Below, piece by piece: positions 11,720 through 23,512 of a DNA stretch of 64,000 bases (positions are counted from its first letter, which is position 1; each line of letters begins with the position of its first letter). The stretch is from contig JABVXV010000005.1 in assembly GCA_013365325.1 (NCBI GenBank), forward strand, positions 248,001 through 312,000, in the 5' to 3' direction. Made by a program: the position numbers and the translations under genes. Source of the DNA: Dipetalonema caudispina (lineage: Eukaryota > Nematoda > Chromadorea > Rhabditida > Onchocercidae). The notes beneath the pieces were generated by a model, which was given only the letters and a program-made list of their open reading frames with translations, made no database searches and was not told the DNA's origin.

Positions 11720-14700
11720 TTAATTCTTATTTAATCCAAATCGTTCCGCCCGTCTCTGTTTTTTTATTTCCAACTGTAAACCAATTTACAATGATTAAAA
11801 ATATTTAAAAATGCATTCAATAGTTTATTTGTCTTTGAGCGAAAGATACCCTCAAACAATACTTGATGAATGCCGCTTTCTAACGGTAACACTTTTGTCA
11901 GGTGACCTGCACATCGTTAGCTAACAAAACTTACTAGTGCCTTAGAAAGCAGTGAAATTTATATATGCTTGTACTGTTTTTAATTAGCGATATTACTAAT
12001 AAAATGAAATAAATACAGTGAATGCAAAGGAAAAAGATACCTCTGCTTCTTCAGAGCACAATCCGAAGCGTTCCCTACGCCTTTCTAGCACCTCCAAGGA
12101 TGCTTTCTCAACTTTACCAGCAATAATTGCATTGGTTTTATTATCAATTCCAAACCTATAATAGGAATGAAATGGCACTATCAATCTAGCAAATAATACG
12201 AGATTTGTGAAAGGCCTTAATTTTAAGATTTAAAATCTTTTCCACTTTCGATATCAACATTCAAAAGTACTATTACTTAACCCTATCCATATGCATCAAT
12301 GATTACCTTTTAGCTCGTCTATCCAAAATTTCCTGCATTTTCGCAGTCTCACCAGTAATACCAAATCTGTAATTCATTCCTCATTTGATTTTTTCAATTT
12401 CTCTTTATAACAAAGAAAAAAATAATTTCCCCACATTTGCAAAACTTTTATTTTTCATGAAGTCAAAATTTGCAAATCACAGCATCTAGCTACAGGAATA
12501 AATAATCACAACTTTTTGCCCCATTTTCCTATGTTACAAAGATAAATTGTCTGAACAAACAAGTACAATATCCTCCGATAATATTACATAATATAATCAG
12601 ACATAAATGCTCGGTTCCAATATATTCAGTATTTCAGATTTAATTATTCTATTTCCCGAAAAATTATAAATAAAATATTTCGAAAAATCTAAATAAACAA
12701 ACCTCTCTGCCCTCTTCTTCTTCTTTTCCGCAAGAATTTCACCCACGTTTGCAGCTGCATTCAACTGCATGCCAAATCTTTAGAAAAATTTGAATGCTTA
12801 ACATTATGCCAAAAAAGCAATATAGTATATCATCTCCACAGAAGGAGACGACAAATTACTATGAATATCTTTACAGATTATCACTCAAAAAGAAACTTAT
12901 CATCTCCACAGAAGGAGACGACAAATTACTATGAATATCTTTACAGATTATTACTCAAATTATTAGCGTTATCGAACCGCATCTGAATTTAAAATCTCTT
13001 TACATGCTAATCTAAAAAATTGATATAATAATTACCGTTCGGCGCGTTTCTGTTTCATTTGTTCATCAGATAGCGGCAATCCGAAACGTTGTGCTCGTTT
13101 CACCTTGGCATCCAATGAGTTAATCATTGCTTCCGCTTTTTTATTCCCTTCACCTTGTTGATTATTTTTGGACTCTGCAGTTACCTGCACTAACGGTGTC
13201 ACTGCTGGTGCTGATGGTATCGCTGCAGGAGATGAATCTTCCTGAACAAACCAAAATTTCTGGGATGAATAAAGAAGCCAACCATACTTCTTAAAAGTAA
13301 ACAACTTATGAATTCATGAGCAATAACTACTTTATTTTTCTAACGAAAAGTATCAGAATTTTGTTACCTAAAAAAACAATCAATGGCTTCCTATATATTT
13401 CTCTTCCAAATAAAAGGACTTTAGCTCATTGTTCCCTTTCTAAATTTTGACTCTACTTTTAGTCAAATTTTTTCTACTGCCAATAATACGGTGCAGTTTA
13501 TAAATATTAGTTTCAGGTTGATCTGTAAACCAAATAAGCAGCAAGACTATGTACAATTGATTAAATAAAGGAATTTTTTTTTTCTAGAAATTTGCATTGC
13601 AAAAGGCACAACTTCACCTATAAAACACATTTTCTACCGTTTTTCAAAAATGCATCTATCAATTTACCTGTTTAATACGACCACTTAGATTAAAAATAAG
13701 GGTAAAATATTTGAAAAATGGGAAAGTTTTTTTTCTGCTCTGAAAAACCTTCAAAACCATTCCTCATCTTTTCTATGATATATTTATTTTATCGGAAGAA
13801 TCCAGCAAAGACAACAGAGTAGCCTGCAGCTGTTTTGCTTCAGTTGAACTGGGTTAGTGATTGTCACTACACAATACAACTTCCAATCCGCGAGGAAATC
13901 TGTCATAATGTGATTCTCTTAAATTTTTCATGAAATCAGTGCGTAGAGAGTATAGTTGCAAGTAGATAGTCCTGCGATAACTAGAAATTACAAAATATCC
14001 ATGCAAACCTTCTTTTTGAGTGAAGTATCGGGTCCCAAAATGTCGTCTTCATTTATTGCACCTTCCAGAACTGTTTCCTCTGTAAAACATTTATCTATAC
14101 ATACCAAAAAATTTTAGACTGCAAACCGAAAAATTTTAGCCTGCAAACCGGTAATGGGTATTCTGAGAGAACCTCACGAGGTAAACAACCTGAAATATTT
14201 TGTTTCGTCTGATTTTACCTATGAGACTGAATAATTCAGAAGTTAGAACAAGCCTACTGAACTCCAAATAAGAATTTTCAGCTTTGAAAAATCTGACTTC
14301 TAGCCTTAATGAAAATACCGAAAAAAAAAGACTCTAAGTGAAATTATGACACTAATCAATTCACCTAAGCTGTCCTTTGAAGCACTCGCATCCGAATTTA
14401 GTATTGTATCTTCAGCAGCATAACTTCCTTTGAGGCGTTCGATTAACGCAGCCTTCGTACCATCTGTTGGGAGTCCACGCGACCGTAGTTGTTCCCGAAG
14501 CTGAACAACCTGTAAATTGAATATTTATAAATATATTAATGTACACAATGCGAACACTTTTTATTCCCTACTCGGATAACTTCGACGGTACAAACAAGGA
14601 AAATATAAATTTTCAATATTTGTTATCTAGAAAAACTTTGAAATGGCTCTTTAATTTGAACCTGGAGTCTATTTATAACTCCTGCATCTACAAGTACACT

Positions 14701-14869
14701 TGCCTGTGACGGAATCCAGCTCATTTCAGAATTCAATTTTAAAGCGCATTTTCTAGCGCTGATGACTAATCCAACGAATTTTAAGTCATAGAACCTTATA
14801 GTAAGAGAATAAATGAGTAATTTCAAATAATGTAAATACCGTCATCTTTGACAGATCCCTTGCCGCCAT
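11720..14869 (-). CDS. SARNP: SAP-domain ribonucleoprotein (SARNP / CIP29 / Tho1 family)
   Basis: Eight exons join in frame: 14840-14869, 14365-14509, 14009-14079, 13036-13241, 12703-12777, 12307-12366, 12041-12155 and 11720-11773 (251 aa). Exon 2 carries the SAP motif (LREQLRSRGLPTDGTKAALI, then ERL), a helix-turn-helix that binds nucleic acid. An acidic linker with EEDILGPD-like sequence follows, as in human SARNP (human has EEDVLGDE). The C-terminal half has six RAxRFGx repeats, for example RAQRFGLP, RAERFGMQ, RRAKRFGID and RRAERFGLNKN at the end. In known orthologues this protein joins TREX, binding UAP56/DDX39 through such repeats, and supports mRNP export. Three consecutive introns split the Arg codon of R|FG in the same phase. 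Length is a little above human (210 aa). Regulation is not visible. Confidence 0.95.
12831..12967. repeat. 70-bp tandem duplication in a SARNP intron
   Basis: The block starting CATCTCCACAGAAGGAGACG at 12831 is repeated at 12901 with the same spacing to its end. About 58 of 59 positions match, with a single C/T difference near the 3' end (12882 versus 12952). It lies in the intron between SARNP exons 4 and 5. Near-identity indicates a recent duplication or an assembly artefact. Confidence 0.9.
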
Positions 14870-17475
14870 TGTTATGATTGTATGCTCTCAACAGTAATTC
14901 CTTAAACCTAGAATAACTTGAAATTTAAAAAATGCTTCAATAAAAGTAAGTATGGAAAAGACTCGCACAAAAGGACGACAAACGCAATTTAGTTACAACA
15001 TTTCCTATTGATCACAACTGATTACGCGATATTCTCTGCTAATAATGCTAATAACGATGTCCAGCGCCAAACACAACCAACTGAAGTTATTACAGGTCAG
15101 TGAGAATTGAAGCCCTAAGTGTATTAATGTCTCAAAAAAAAAGAACATATCGAACAGATAATAATGTAACCTATCCAACAAACGATACCATCATTTTTGG
15201 GGCTCTCTCTCCTATACAACCGATCATTATATCAATCCCAACATCCATCCCCAAACATATCTCATCGCGATATCTCAACCACCACTCTCTGACATCACAT
15301 GATCTATCAAACCGTATCGTTGAATCACTCCAGCCTTTTAATGATAGAATATAGAGCCCGAAATGAAAATAGACCGACTCCTTAACCCCGATATCATCAT
15401 TGATTTTCATATAGGTCCATGTTTATCAGTTATCAGTGGTTTGATGAATACCCTTCTGAATGTATTGTTATGATTACATGTAGCGCATATTTTACCAGTA
15501 ACTCATTAATGGTAATAAAGTGAATTGCATCTTGGTTAACGCTCTTTTGATATTTTATGTGACACTCCTATTGAGTTGCATTTTTCTTTGAACGATTTGT
15601 AGGGTATAAACAAAAGAAAGCTGACGTGTTTCATATAATCGTAATCTGAGAATTACACAGTTCCTTCCAAATTCGTGCTTTCTCTTCAAAAGTTGTGGAA
15701 ACTTATCAAAGATTTGATCCAAAGGAAATAACAGGTACAGGCAAACAACTAATTAAAGAAGGCGGTCAGTCGTAATCAAACAAACTCTACTTAGCCTTTC
15801 GTACTAAACTCTAAAGAGCACAATTCCTAATAAATCAAATACAAAAAAATACCTAGACATCACAACAAAAAAGCAGGCAATTCGCATTTTATCGACAATA
15901 ATATCTTTCCAAAACAAACTTTAAACATTGAAACAAATATATAAACACGAAGTTCTTGAATAACACTACAATAAAGGAAGACGAAAGAAATGACATTAAG
16001 TGATGCTTCAATAAAAGGAGACAAAAGAAAGAGAAGGCAGAAGAGATGGAACAGTGCTCAACAGCACTGCTTAATAAATTCCATTCATACAGAAATGTGC
16101 GCTGAAGCAAAAACAAACATCAGTTGCTGTATTATATAGTGACAAGTATTCCCGTATTTCCTGTACGCAAGCCTTCATCTTCATACTATACTGCATGCAA
16201 AACTATCACATATTATTGCTTTGCAAAAAAAAAAAAAAAAAAAAAAAAGGAAAAAAAAAAAGAAAAAAAATTGAAATAGAAAGGAAGTAAACACAAAAAA
16301 CGAAGTAAAAAAAAACCATAGGTTGAAGAATACCATGAAGCAAAGAAACATAAGCCTTCTGGAAATGGTGATAAGTACTCCACCATCATCTGATACTAAC
16401 TACTAACACTTATCCATCAGGTATTTTTAGAGTTTAGCAGATGAACGCGAATCTGAACCCTGTAATATTTAGAATTGGGATGGACCTAATGTCCTTAAAA
16501 ATTAAAAGCAATGTGATTAGCTGGTCCACTCAAGAACGTGAATAACATGAAACATTCAGATTCCTATTTTCGATGGAACAAACACGACATTGCTTAAACA
16601 AACAGAAGAAATAGAACTATGCTACAGAGGAAGCAAGGAGCCGTCGGTATCCGTCAGTGTTATGAAGACAGATTTCTAATACATATAAAGTATTTAAAAA
16701 TTATTTATAAATTCGTTCCAAGAAAATTCATGGCAAGCTGCTTTAGATATCAAAAAAAAAAGAATGAAAATACTTGGCAGCGTGAGCATGCATTGAAGAT
16801 TCTAAAAGCAACAAATCTCAAGATTCAGCCTTGACCGGACGGAGAAATGTAGCAACTTAATAAGAACGATCTAATCTCGTTTTGCAATATCGTATAAATC
16901 CCTTTCACTCCTAATATTTTTCGTAATAGAAAAGCCAAATTTAGAATGATAAGATACATAGTGCAAAAATAAATAGAGAAATGTGAAGGTGGCAATGTTG
17001 AAGAAAATCAGTTCTGCTGTGACAAGAACATCAATACTTCATACTGAGTCAGTCAGTTCAAACACGATTCTAAACATCGATAGAAAACAGAAAAAGAAAA
17101 GTATAAAAAGAGAAATATATGAAAATTAAAGGCAAAGAAGTGTTAAATAAAAATAAGCTACAGAAACTTCAATGAATAAATACTGATTAAATCCGATGCT
17201 TTCATTCTAATTAGCAAGCTTCATTTTTCGCAGGATTGATGTTGAATAAAATTTTCTGCAAGACTATATTATTGAAAGCAGATGTTCAAATTGTCTTTAA
17301 TTATCTGAAAAACAATATTTTTAAAGTTGAGAAAGTCATGATTTTAATGACAATTACTTGTCATTGTTCGCTCCACCAATTTGGCACATACTAGGCACAA
17401 TTTTTTAAATGAGGCACGGCAATAATTAGGATTCTAACTAATACCAAAGTGAAAACAACAGTGACCAATGAATAA
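14870..17475. other. Intergenic, upstream of SARNP
   Basis: About 2.6 kb with no supported gene. The first 500 bp is relatively C-rich on the plus strand and holds an 84-codon plus-strand open frame (15100-15354) that I regard as chance. It contains the A-rich tract at 16225-16270. The SARNP promoter must lie in or upstream of this stretch. Confidence 0.4.
16225..16270 (+). repeat. Poly(A) tract
   Basis: A run of 24 A is followed by GG and about 20 further bases that are almost all A. This could be a simple-repeat expansion or the tail of an old retrocopy; no coding remnant is recognised upstream. Confidence 0.85.
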
Positions 17476-19127
17476 CTAAAACTTTAAATTAAGAGCTTCA
17501 CATATACTGAGTAGTTCCTTTGGCCGATAATTCTGCATAGCTACTCTAATGTTTGGATTCGACACCACTTTCGTTATAACAGCGTAAATATTGTTGTTGG
17601 TGAGATTCTGCAATTTTAAAGGTTTAAGGTGCAAATTGCAAGATCTCACTGCAGTGGGAATGAAAGTTCCCTTTCAGCAGAAAATACAAAAGTCTAAAAT
17701 CATATTTCTTTTCCTGTAGGAGACAGAATTTACGATACGCCTTCTGAGAAATTTTCTTTGTTGCCTTTAATATGAAAAACTTTAGTACTGTGTGCTTCTT
17801 TCCTTCTGAATTCTCGAGAAAAAAAAATTTGTCCTCCACAGTACTCTCAGAACAACTACTTCTGCTATCACTGCAATGAACTTCACGTTCCATATTGAAA
17901 GGATTTCGTTCATTGCAAATCCTATGTTCTTGAAAGATCTGAAAAAATAGTTAAGTTCACTTTTGCAAGAAGAAAAGTGAAAATTTCGTATTAAACTAGG
18001 CTATTATTATTGGAAATACATACGATATCGAACTTCACGCTGAGACTAATTTCTTCAATATATTTTGTGAGCATCCAATTACACTCGATAATGCGCTGGT
18101 ACTTCGTTGGTTTCCTGAAATTAAAGAAAAAGAACTATTGGGAAGTTACTGACTTTGAATTTCCGTTGTTGATAAGTCATTCGAAAGAATCTTTCCAATG
18201 TAAATTCAAAATGAATAAGAACCTTGCTACTAAGGCTATGTAATTTTGCTTCGGCTTGTATCTTTCATGGCACACAGCTGCAATTCTTCCTAATTCTGGT
18301 GACCAAACCCACTGACCATATCCCTCTTCTTCTTTCTCTTGAAAACATATATTCGTTTTCAGCTGAAATAGAATGTTTCGTGAATAGATTGCTAAACTGA
18401 TTACGTACGTGTATTGACAAAAATTTAGAGGGAAAAAATAACATAAAAGCTCCTGATTCATCAGAAGTCATGTTTCCACCGTAAGTTGGTTGCAATTATC
18501 TTTTTAATGGTTGATGCACCTAGCTAAAATAAATAAAATATTTCTGGAAAAATATGGAACTTATTTTTTTTTCTTTTTCACTTACAAGAACGAGACCCTT
18601 GTAAACGTATGTGGGTAAAATCTCACTGCACTGTTGCACAATCTGATAGACATTCTGTTCAGCAATATGCAAAGTTACCCAGGAACCCAATTTCAGGATC
18701 TCTGATAAAGTATTCTTCTCTAATTTGACCTGAAGATATTCTAAGTAAAATTATGTAAAACAATACTATAAAATATGCAGACTCTCAAGATACGTTCACC
18801 GGTAGTTTCAACTGGAAACCTTTCTCGATAACTATCGCGAAATTTATACCGGTTTATACTTTCTCATCAATTGATCAACTTTATATATTCAAATTAACTT
18901 CATTGTAAAGCTGAACTTGCCTCAAAGGAATCTACTTCAACCGTTGGTGAAACTACAGAAACAGTAAGCCACTGATTTTCCAACTTAACAATCACTCCTT
19001 TTAGTTCGAGTGACTCTCTGAAATTCAATATCAGAAATACAAATGTTACTCTGAATTTTATATGCAATACTGCACATCATTTTGTACACAGTAATCCTCA
19101 CCTTAATTTCTCTGCATTCATGATCAT
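17476..19127 (-). CDS. Unrecognised multi-exon protein, frame break in the middle
   Basis: Proposed exons are 19102-19127, 18921-19017, 18586-18729, 18409-18523, 18223-18362, 18024-18114, about 17789-17938, and 17476-17607. The first three join cleanly; the second intron begins GCAAGT, a GC donor. Beta-rich segments (LELKGVIVKLENQWLTVSV; LGSWVTLHIAEQNVYQIV) recall an OB or Tudor-like fold, but this is only an impression. A later exon has EGYGQWVWSPELGRIAAV, and the last exon ends KELLSICEALNLKF. Exon 4 is open at its 5' end in one frame (ending in TGA) and at its 3' end in another, overlapping by about 11 nt around ATGACTTCTGA, so no single frame crosses it. This could be an indel, two genes, or an unseen splice. 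The donor of exon 7 is also uncertain. No family is recognised. It lies 1.3 kb downstream of HP1 on the same strand. Confidence 0.6.
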
Positions 19128-20460
19128 CGCGAATGCTATGAAAATATATTAAGTACTGCCCACATATGCTCTAACTTTAAACGAAGCAGATCTGCTTCAG
19201 CAGAGACGGTTGAGAGGCTGAAAAAGAAATAGTTATAACAACAAAATAAAATAAATTTACACCGACATAAAAAACTTCAATCATGAGGAAACAATTGTCA
19301 AAATTATTGAGAAAGAGCGCATTATCTAATTATTCTGTTTTCTTTCGAAATTCTTTCTCGTTATATAAAGTTAATTTGCAGATTTTTTCTTCAAAGTACA
19401 TCAATTAACTTAAGTTTTCTGAGCGCATTGCCAAGTAGAAGCCAGGTAAATCTAAAACACCAAAATCAATACTTAACAAAGCGTGCCACGAATATTTTTA
19501 TTATATTGAGGAAAGATTAATACAGCATCCAAACATCTCACAATGACAAATATAAAGCAATATAGGAGGATATCAAAATCGATTACCTTCTAAAACATCT
19601 TACATTTCATGTCATTGATAACAAATGATATTCTTGCTTTTATCAACTACCATCATAAACTACCCCTCCAAAATCCAACCTAGTATTTCGCAGCAAAGAC
19701 TAGATTGAAGGATAGCAGAAAGCAAACTTATACGTCATCTCATATTTTATAATGTCAACGTAACCAAAAAAAACTGGAGTCCCAAACACTTCAACTTTCG
19801 GCTCTCTCAAATCAAGTGATTTCCGCAATCATAGTACTATTGACAGATTTTCTTGAAAAATACCAAAAAATTTCTTTTATCCTTATATTAAGAAGGAGAA
19901 ACTTTTCGAAATGGAATTCACTCCCAAAAAAGAACGAACCAACAAGAGAAGAACAAACCAGATACTGGGGATTAATGAATAAATAAGGAAAACAAAACTG
20001 AAAATTGAACAATACTTCCAATGCTTTTTTCAAGTAAGCACTTCAGTGTAGAATTTTAAATTTTATACAGTACTGAGGAAAACTAATTCCTAGTCTCTTA
20101 TCCCAAAAACAACTGTCAGTGAGACACTGCTGTAAAAGACGAAACAAGTCACTATTAAAACAACTTAAAGAGACATCTTTAGAAAAGAAATATGAATCTA
20201 AATATCAATGGGAAACATAGCGACACTAAAGGAGCTAATGAGAAATAATTTTCGTAATTATAATTCGGCAATTGAAACACACAAATTACAAGAATATCAA
20301 GTATTTTGAAAAGAAAACAAAGTACATAACAAATATTCATAGCCTCCCACTTTAAAAGTAACTAAAACATCTTTTTGAACACATAAATTATATGCTTAAA
20401 AGTTCAAAACAAATAATGGAATTGGGAATTTGAGTCAGCAACATAACCAAAAATCAAAAT
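19128..20460. other. Intergenic between HP1 and the unrecognised gene
   Basis: AT-rich, with no supported exon on either strand. It would hold the HP1 3' UTR and the promoter or trans-splice region of the downstream gene. Confidence 0.4.
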
Positions 20461-22953
20461 TCATAGCGGCAAATAATTATCATCATCAACTGTTATCTCC
20501 TGTCTACGCATCTCGCGCTCATAGAAGCTAATCACCAACTGAAAAAGTAATTTGTTCTTATCAAAGACTCCTCTTCGAAACTCAATATTCGTTGACACAC
20601 GTTAATTAAATTAAATACATTAATTTCTATTGGTACGGAAGACATTTAGAGATCATTAAATTATTCCTACCATAGATTCAATGCTATTAACAAACCTCAT
20701 TATGCTTTTTTCATTTCTGCGAACTAATAACAATAACTCTTAAAGCAAAAACAATGACAGTGAGCTCCACGAAACTCAAAAATCGAATTTCAGCAGGAAC
20801 TTACCTGTGGCCAATACTTCATACATATTGAACTTGGTACTCTTTCAAACTTTTTCTTATGCCTATATTTAACAATGTACGTAAGTGGAAAATCGTCTTC
20901 CGGTTGCTGAAAAACAGAAATCATTTAGTCATTAGATAATGAACAAATCATTTTCTCCTTTTTTCTCATCCCTTTTAAACCTATATACAGAGACTGTACG
21001 GAATATTGTTTGACAAAAGATTACAGAGTATAAATATAGTAGCGAAGTAAGAATAGTAAGAATACGTTTAGAAATAGCATCAGAAAGTACATTCATTTCG
21101 TTACAATATATTAAATTTTTTTCCAGTTAATTTCAGAAAGGAGGCAATCATGAAACCTACGCAAGCTGCGATGATCACTTCTGGCACCCAACCTTTTTCC
21201 ATACCACTTTCGCCAGGAGGCGGACGAACTGAAGAAAATATCAGTGTACAAAATGTCTGGAATTAGATGTGAATCAGTTTCAAAAGTTTTCGATACAGAC
21301 ACTAAAGACTTAACTTTCCAACACTTAGTTTTCGAGAAAGCAGGAGTAAATGAAATAAAAATTTGATGGGATTGAATAACAGGACTTCTCAATTGTCGAC
21401 TTTCTTCATCATCTTCACTTTCACTTGAATAAGCGCAGTCTTCAGTCCCGGACAAATCCTCAGAAGCTGGACGCTTCAATAAAATAGTTGAACAAGTGAA
21501 GCCAGGTCGAGAAGCTCGAGAAACCTGCGATGGGATACTACAACAATCAGAGCTTGCAAACATGGGACTGCGACTTCCAGAGCAGCTCATTTTGGATAAC
21601 GGTTTTAGCGATTTCGATTTAGAACTTGTAATGCCCATCAGGTTTTGCCATAATTCACTTCGCTGCTTTCCCCAAGTTTCTCTGCAATTGATATAAATGT
21701 TGCACCAGCAAACGACAAAATTTCTAAACATTACAACAGTAGCAACTGCTATTAATTTAAAATATTTTTTTGAGATCACTTAAATGTTGGGCAGTTAAGA
21801 ATTAATCATCTCAATATTAAGGGTTCTTGACATCATAAAGATTGTTCATTTCTCATGTTGTCTATGTTTTTCCATACATTCTGGGACGCTCCATGAAAAT
21901 AATGAAGATTTGTTGCCGCTACCACCACTTCCGGAATTAAAAGAGTTTCGATCACCTAGTAGCACATTTCTCCTAATGGTGAAGAAACCTCGAAGCAGAA
22001 GAGCTTGATAGTAATTTCAAACAATCCTGCTAAATTCATCCAATGATACTGTGATTTGATTTGTTTGATATGTCCATACTAATAAGATATACATAAAAGT
22101 CCCATACTGAACTAAGTTTCAAGTCTTTTCTTTTACATGAAGAATTCTCCCACTTCCCACAAGTTTAGACCTATCGATGCATCACAGGATTTACAAACAA
22201 AATCTCTAGTTTTATTTGAGTGACATAGGTACCATAACGTTATTCAAACGCTCATCTAACATTTATGTGGGAGGACAGCAATTCTGGCTAAGAAATGTAA
22301 GTAAACAAAAGCTGTCTAATAGCTTACTTTTGTTGAGCATGAAATTCAGCAATTAATTCATCGCAATCCTGAAATAATCTCTCTTTACTGGCATACTTAC
22401 CGGAAATCTTGTTTTGCCACTCTGATAATGGCATACCGTCCTACCTGTTGTGAATTCTGGTACACATCATCAAATCTCTACTCCTATATTAATGAAGCAT
22501 ACAGAAAGGAAAAGATAAAATAGTTCAGAGAATTGAGAATATGACTATGAAATATTTCGAAAAAGGAATTGACTGTTAAAATTATGTTTCAACTGAAATT
22601 ATCAATACTTCGGCAATAAACCTGAGGATGATTAACAAAATACACCATAAAAACATAAAAATACATAAGAGAACTCTAATTTAGTAAACTCTCAAAATGA
22701 ACTTTTGTTAGTTTTGTTGGTTTAAGCTAATTATAATCTAAAGAACGTTATTAAAGTGAAATTATAATCTTACTATCGTGTTAAAAAGGAAAAGCAGTGG
22801 TACCAGGTTGGTTTCAGGTTCCCACGTGTTCTCTGCGTCACTGTATCCCTTCCACTTTAATAGATACTCCTTTACTTTCTTCCTCTTATTGTAACGCTCT
22901 CCAAGAATCGCTTCCACAACGAATTCTCCCTCTCCAACATCCTCATCATCCAT
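20461..22953 (-). CDS. hpl: Heterochromatin protein 1 homologue (chromo + chromo-shadow)
   Basis: Exons are 22804-22953, 22328-22368, about 21425-21681, 21161-21228, 20805-20906 and 20461-20538, giving about 230 aa. Residues 10-63 form a chromodomain: [33 protein letters not shown], then [13 protein letters not shown] in exon 2. The methyl-lysine cage is F11, W34 and Y37; the first is Phe where HP1 usually has Tyr. A Ser- and acid-rich hinge follows. The chromo-shadow domain spans three exons: [32 protein letters not shown], and [10 protein letters not shown] near the end, matching the HP1 VISFYEER core. HP1 binds H3K9me and dimerises through the shadow domain to compact chromatin. The 5' end shows CTTTCAG 11 nt before ATG, fitting SL trans-splicing. 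The 3' limit of exon 3 is uncertain: a phase 1 donor is needed, and AA|GTGAAA at 21424 fits. Which nematode paralogue (hpl-1 or hpl-2) is not clear. Confidence 0.93.
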
Positions 22954-23512
22954 TTCTTCGTTACTGAAAGTTCGACAAATAATTGGTAGTAATTACTGGA
23001 TGCATAATTAACATCACGTACAAAAACCTTGCAACCTCTTTGACCGAGATGGATGAGAGGTAAGTATAACTATAGTTAACGAAAGATAGCTCTATATAAA
23101 ACCATTGCATGACCCCTGAATAATGTTAGGATGTTTGACCTCTTTTTCTGCCACTCCTCTCTCATACCGCTCAGGTCAAATGTTCTCTCTGCGATAAAGA
23201 TGTGCCTACCCCCTGTATAATCAACTTAACCTTAAATCATCTACCGGACATTCACCCTGGACTTTACCTTGACCTTAACGAAAGTTTGCAAATAGATTGA
23301 GTGGACTGTAGCGAAGTAATCCGGCAGAAGAGCAAATCACTAAAAAATATTTAAGTGCTTAGAGTAGTTTTCATGGGTGCATGGGGTGCGAGGTTATTCC
23401 CTTTGGTTTTAATCCTTTGCCTCAATAGTATTTGCTAACAAACTTAACCTTTGACCCTCTCTAGCATATTGTTATCATCTAAATATAATGATAAATATTT
23501 TCCAGACAAACG
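22954..23512. promoter_or_regulatory. Shared head-to-head upstream region of HP1 and COA5
   Basis: The two start codons are 559 bp apart on opposite strands, so regulatory sites of both genes should lie here. The stretch includes several GACC/AGGTCA-like words (such as CAGGTCAAATG near 23173), but no site can be assigned from sequence alone. Confidence 0.5.

Noticed and set aside
15100..15410. Overlapping open frames on both strands upstream of SARNP
   Set aside because: Both frames are of similar length and neither has splice signals or a recognisable family.
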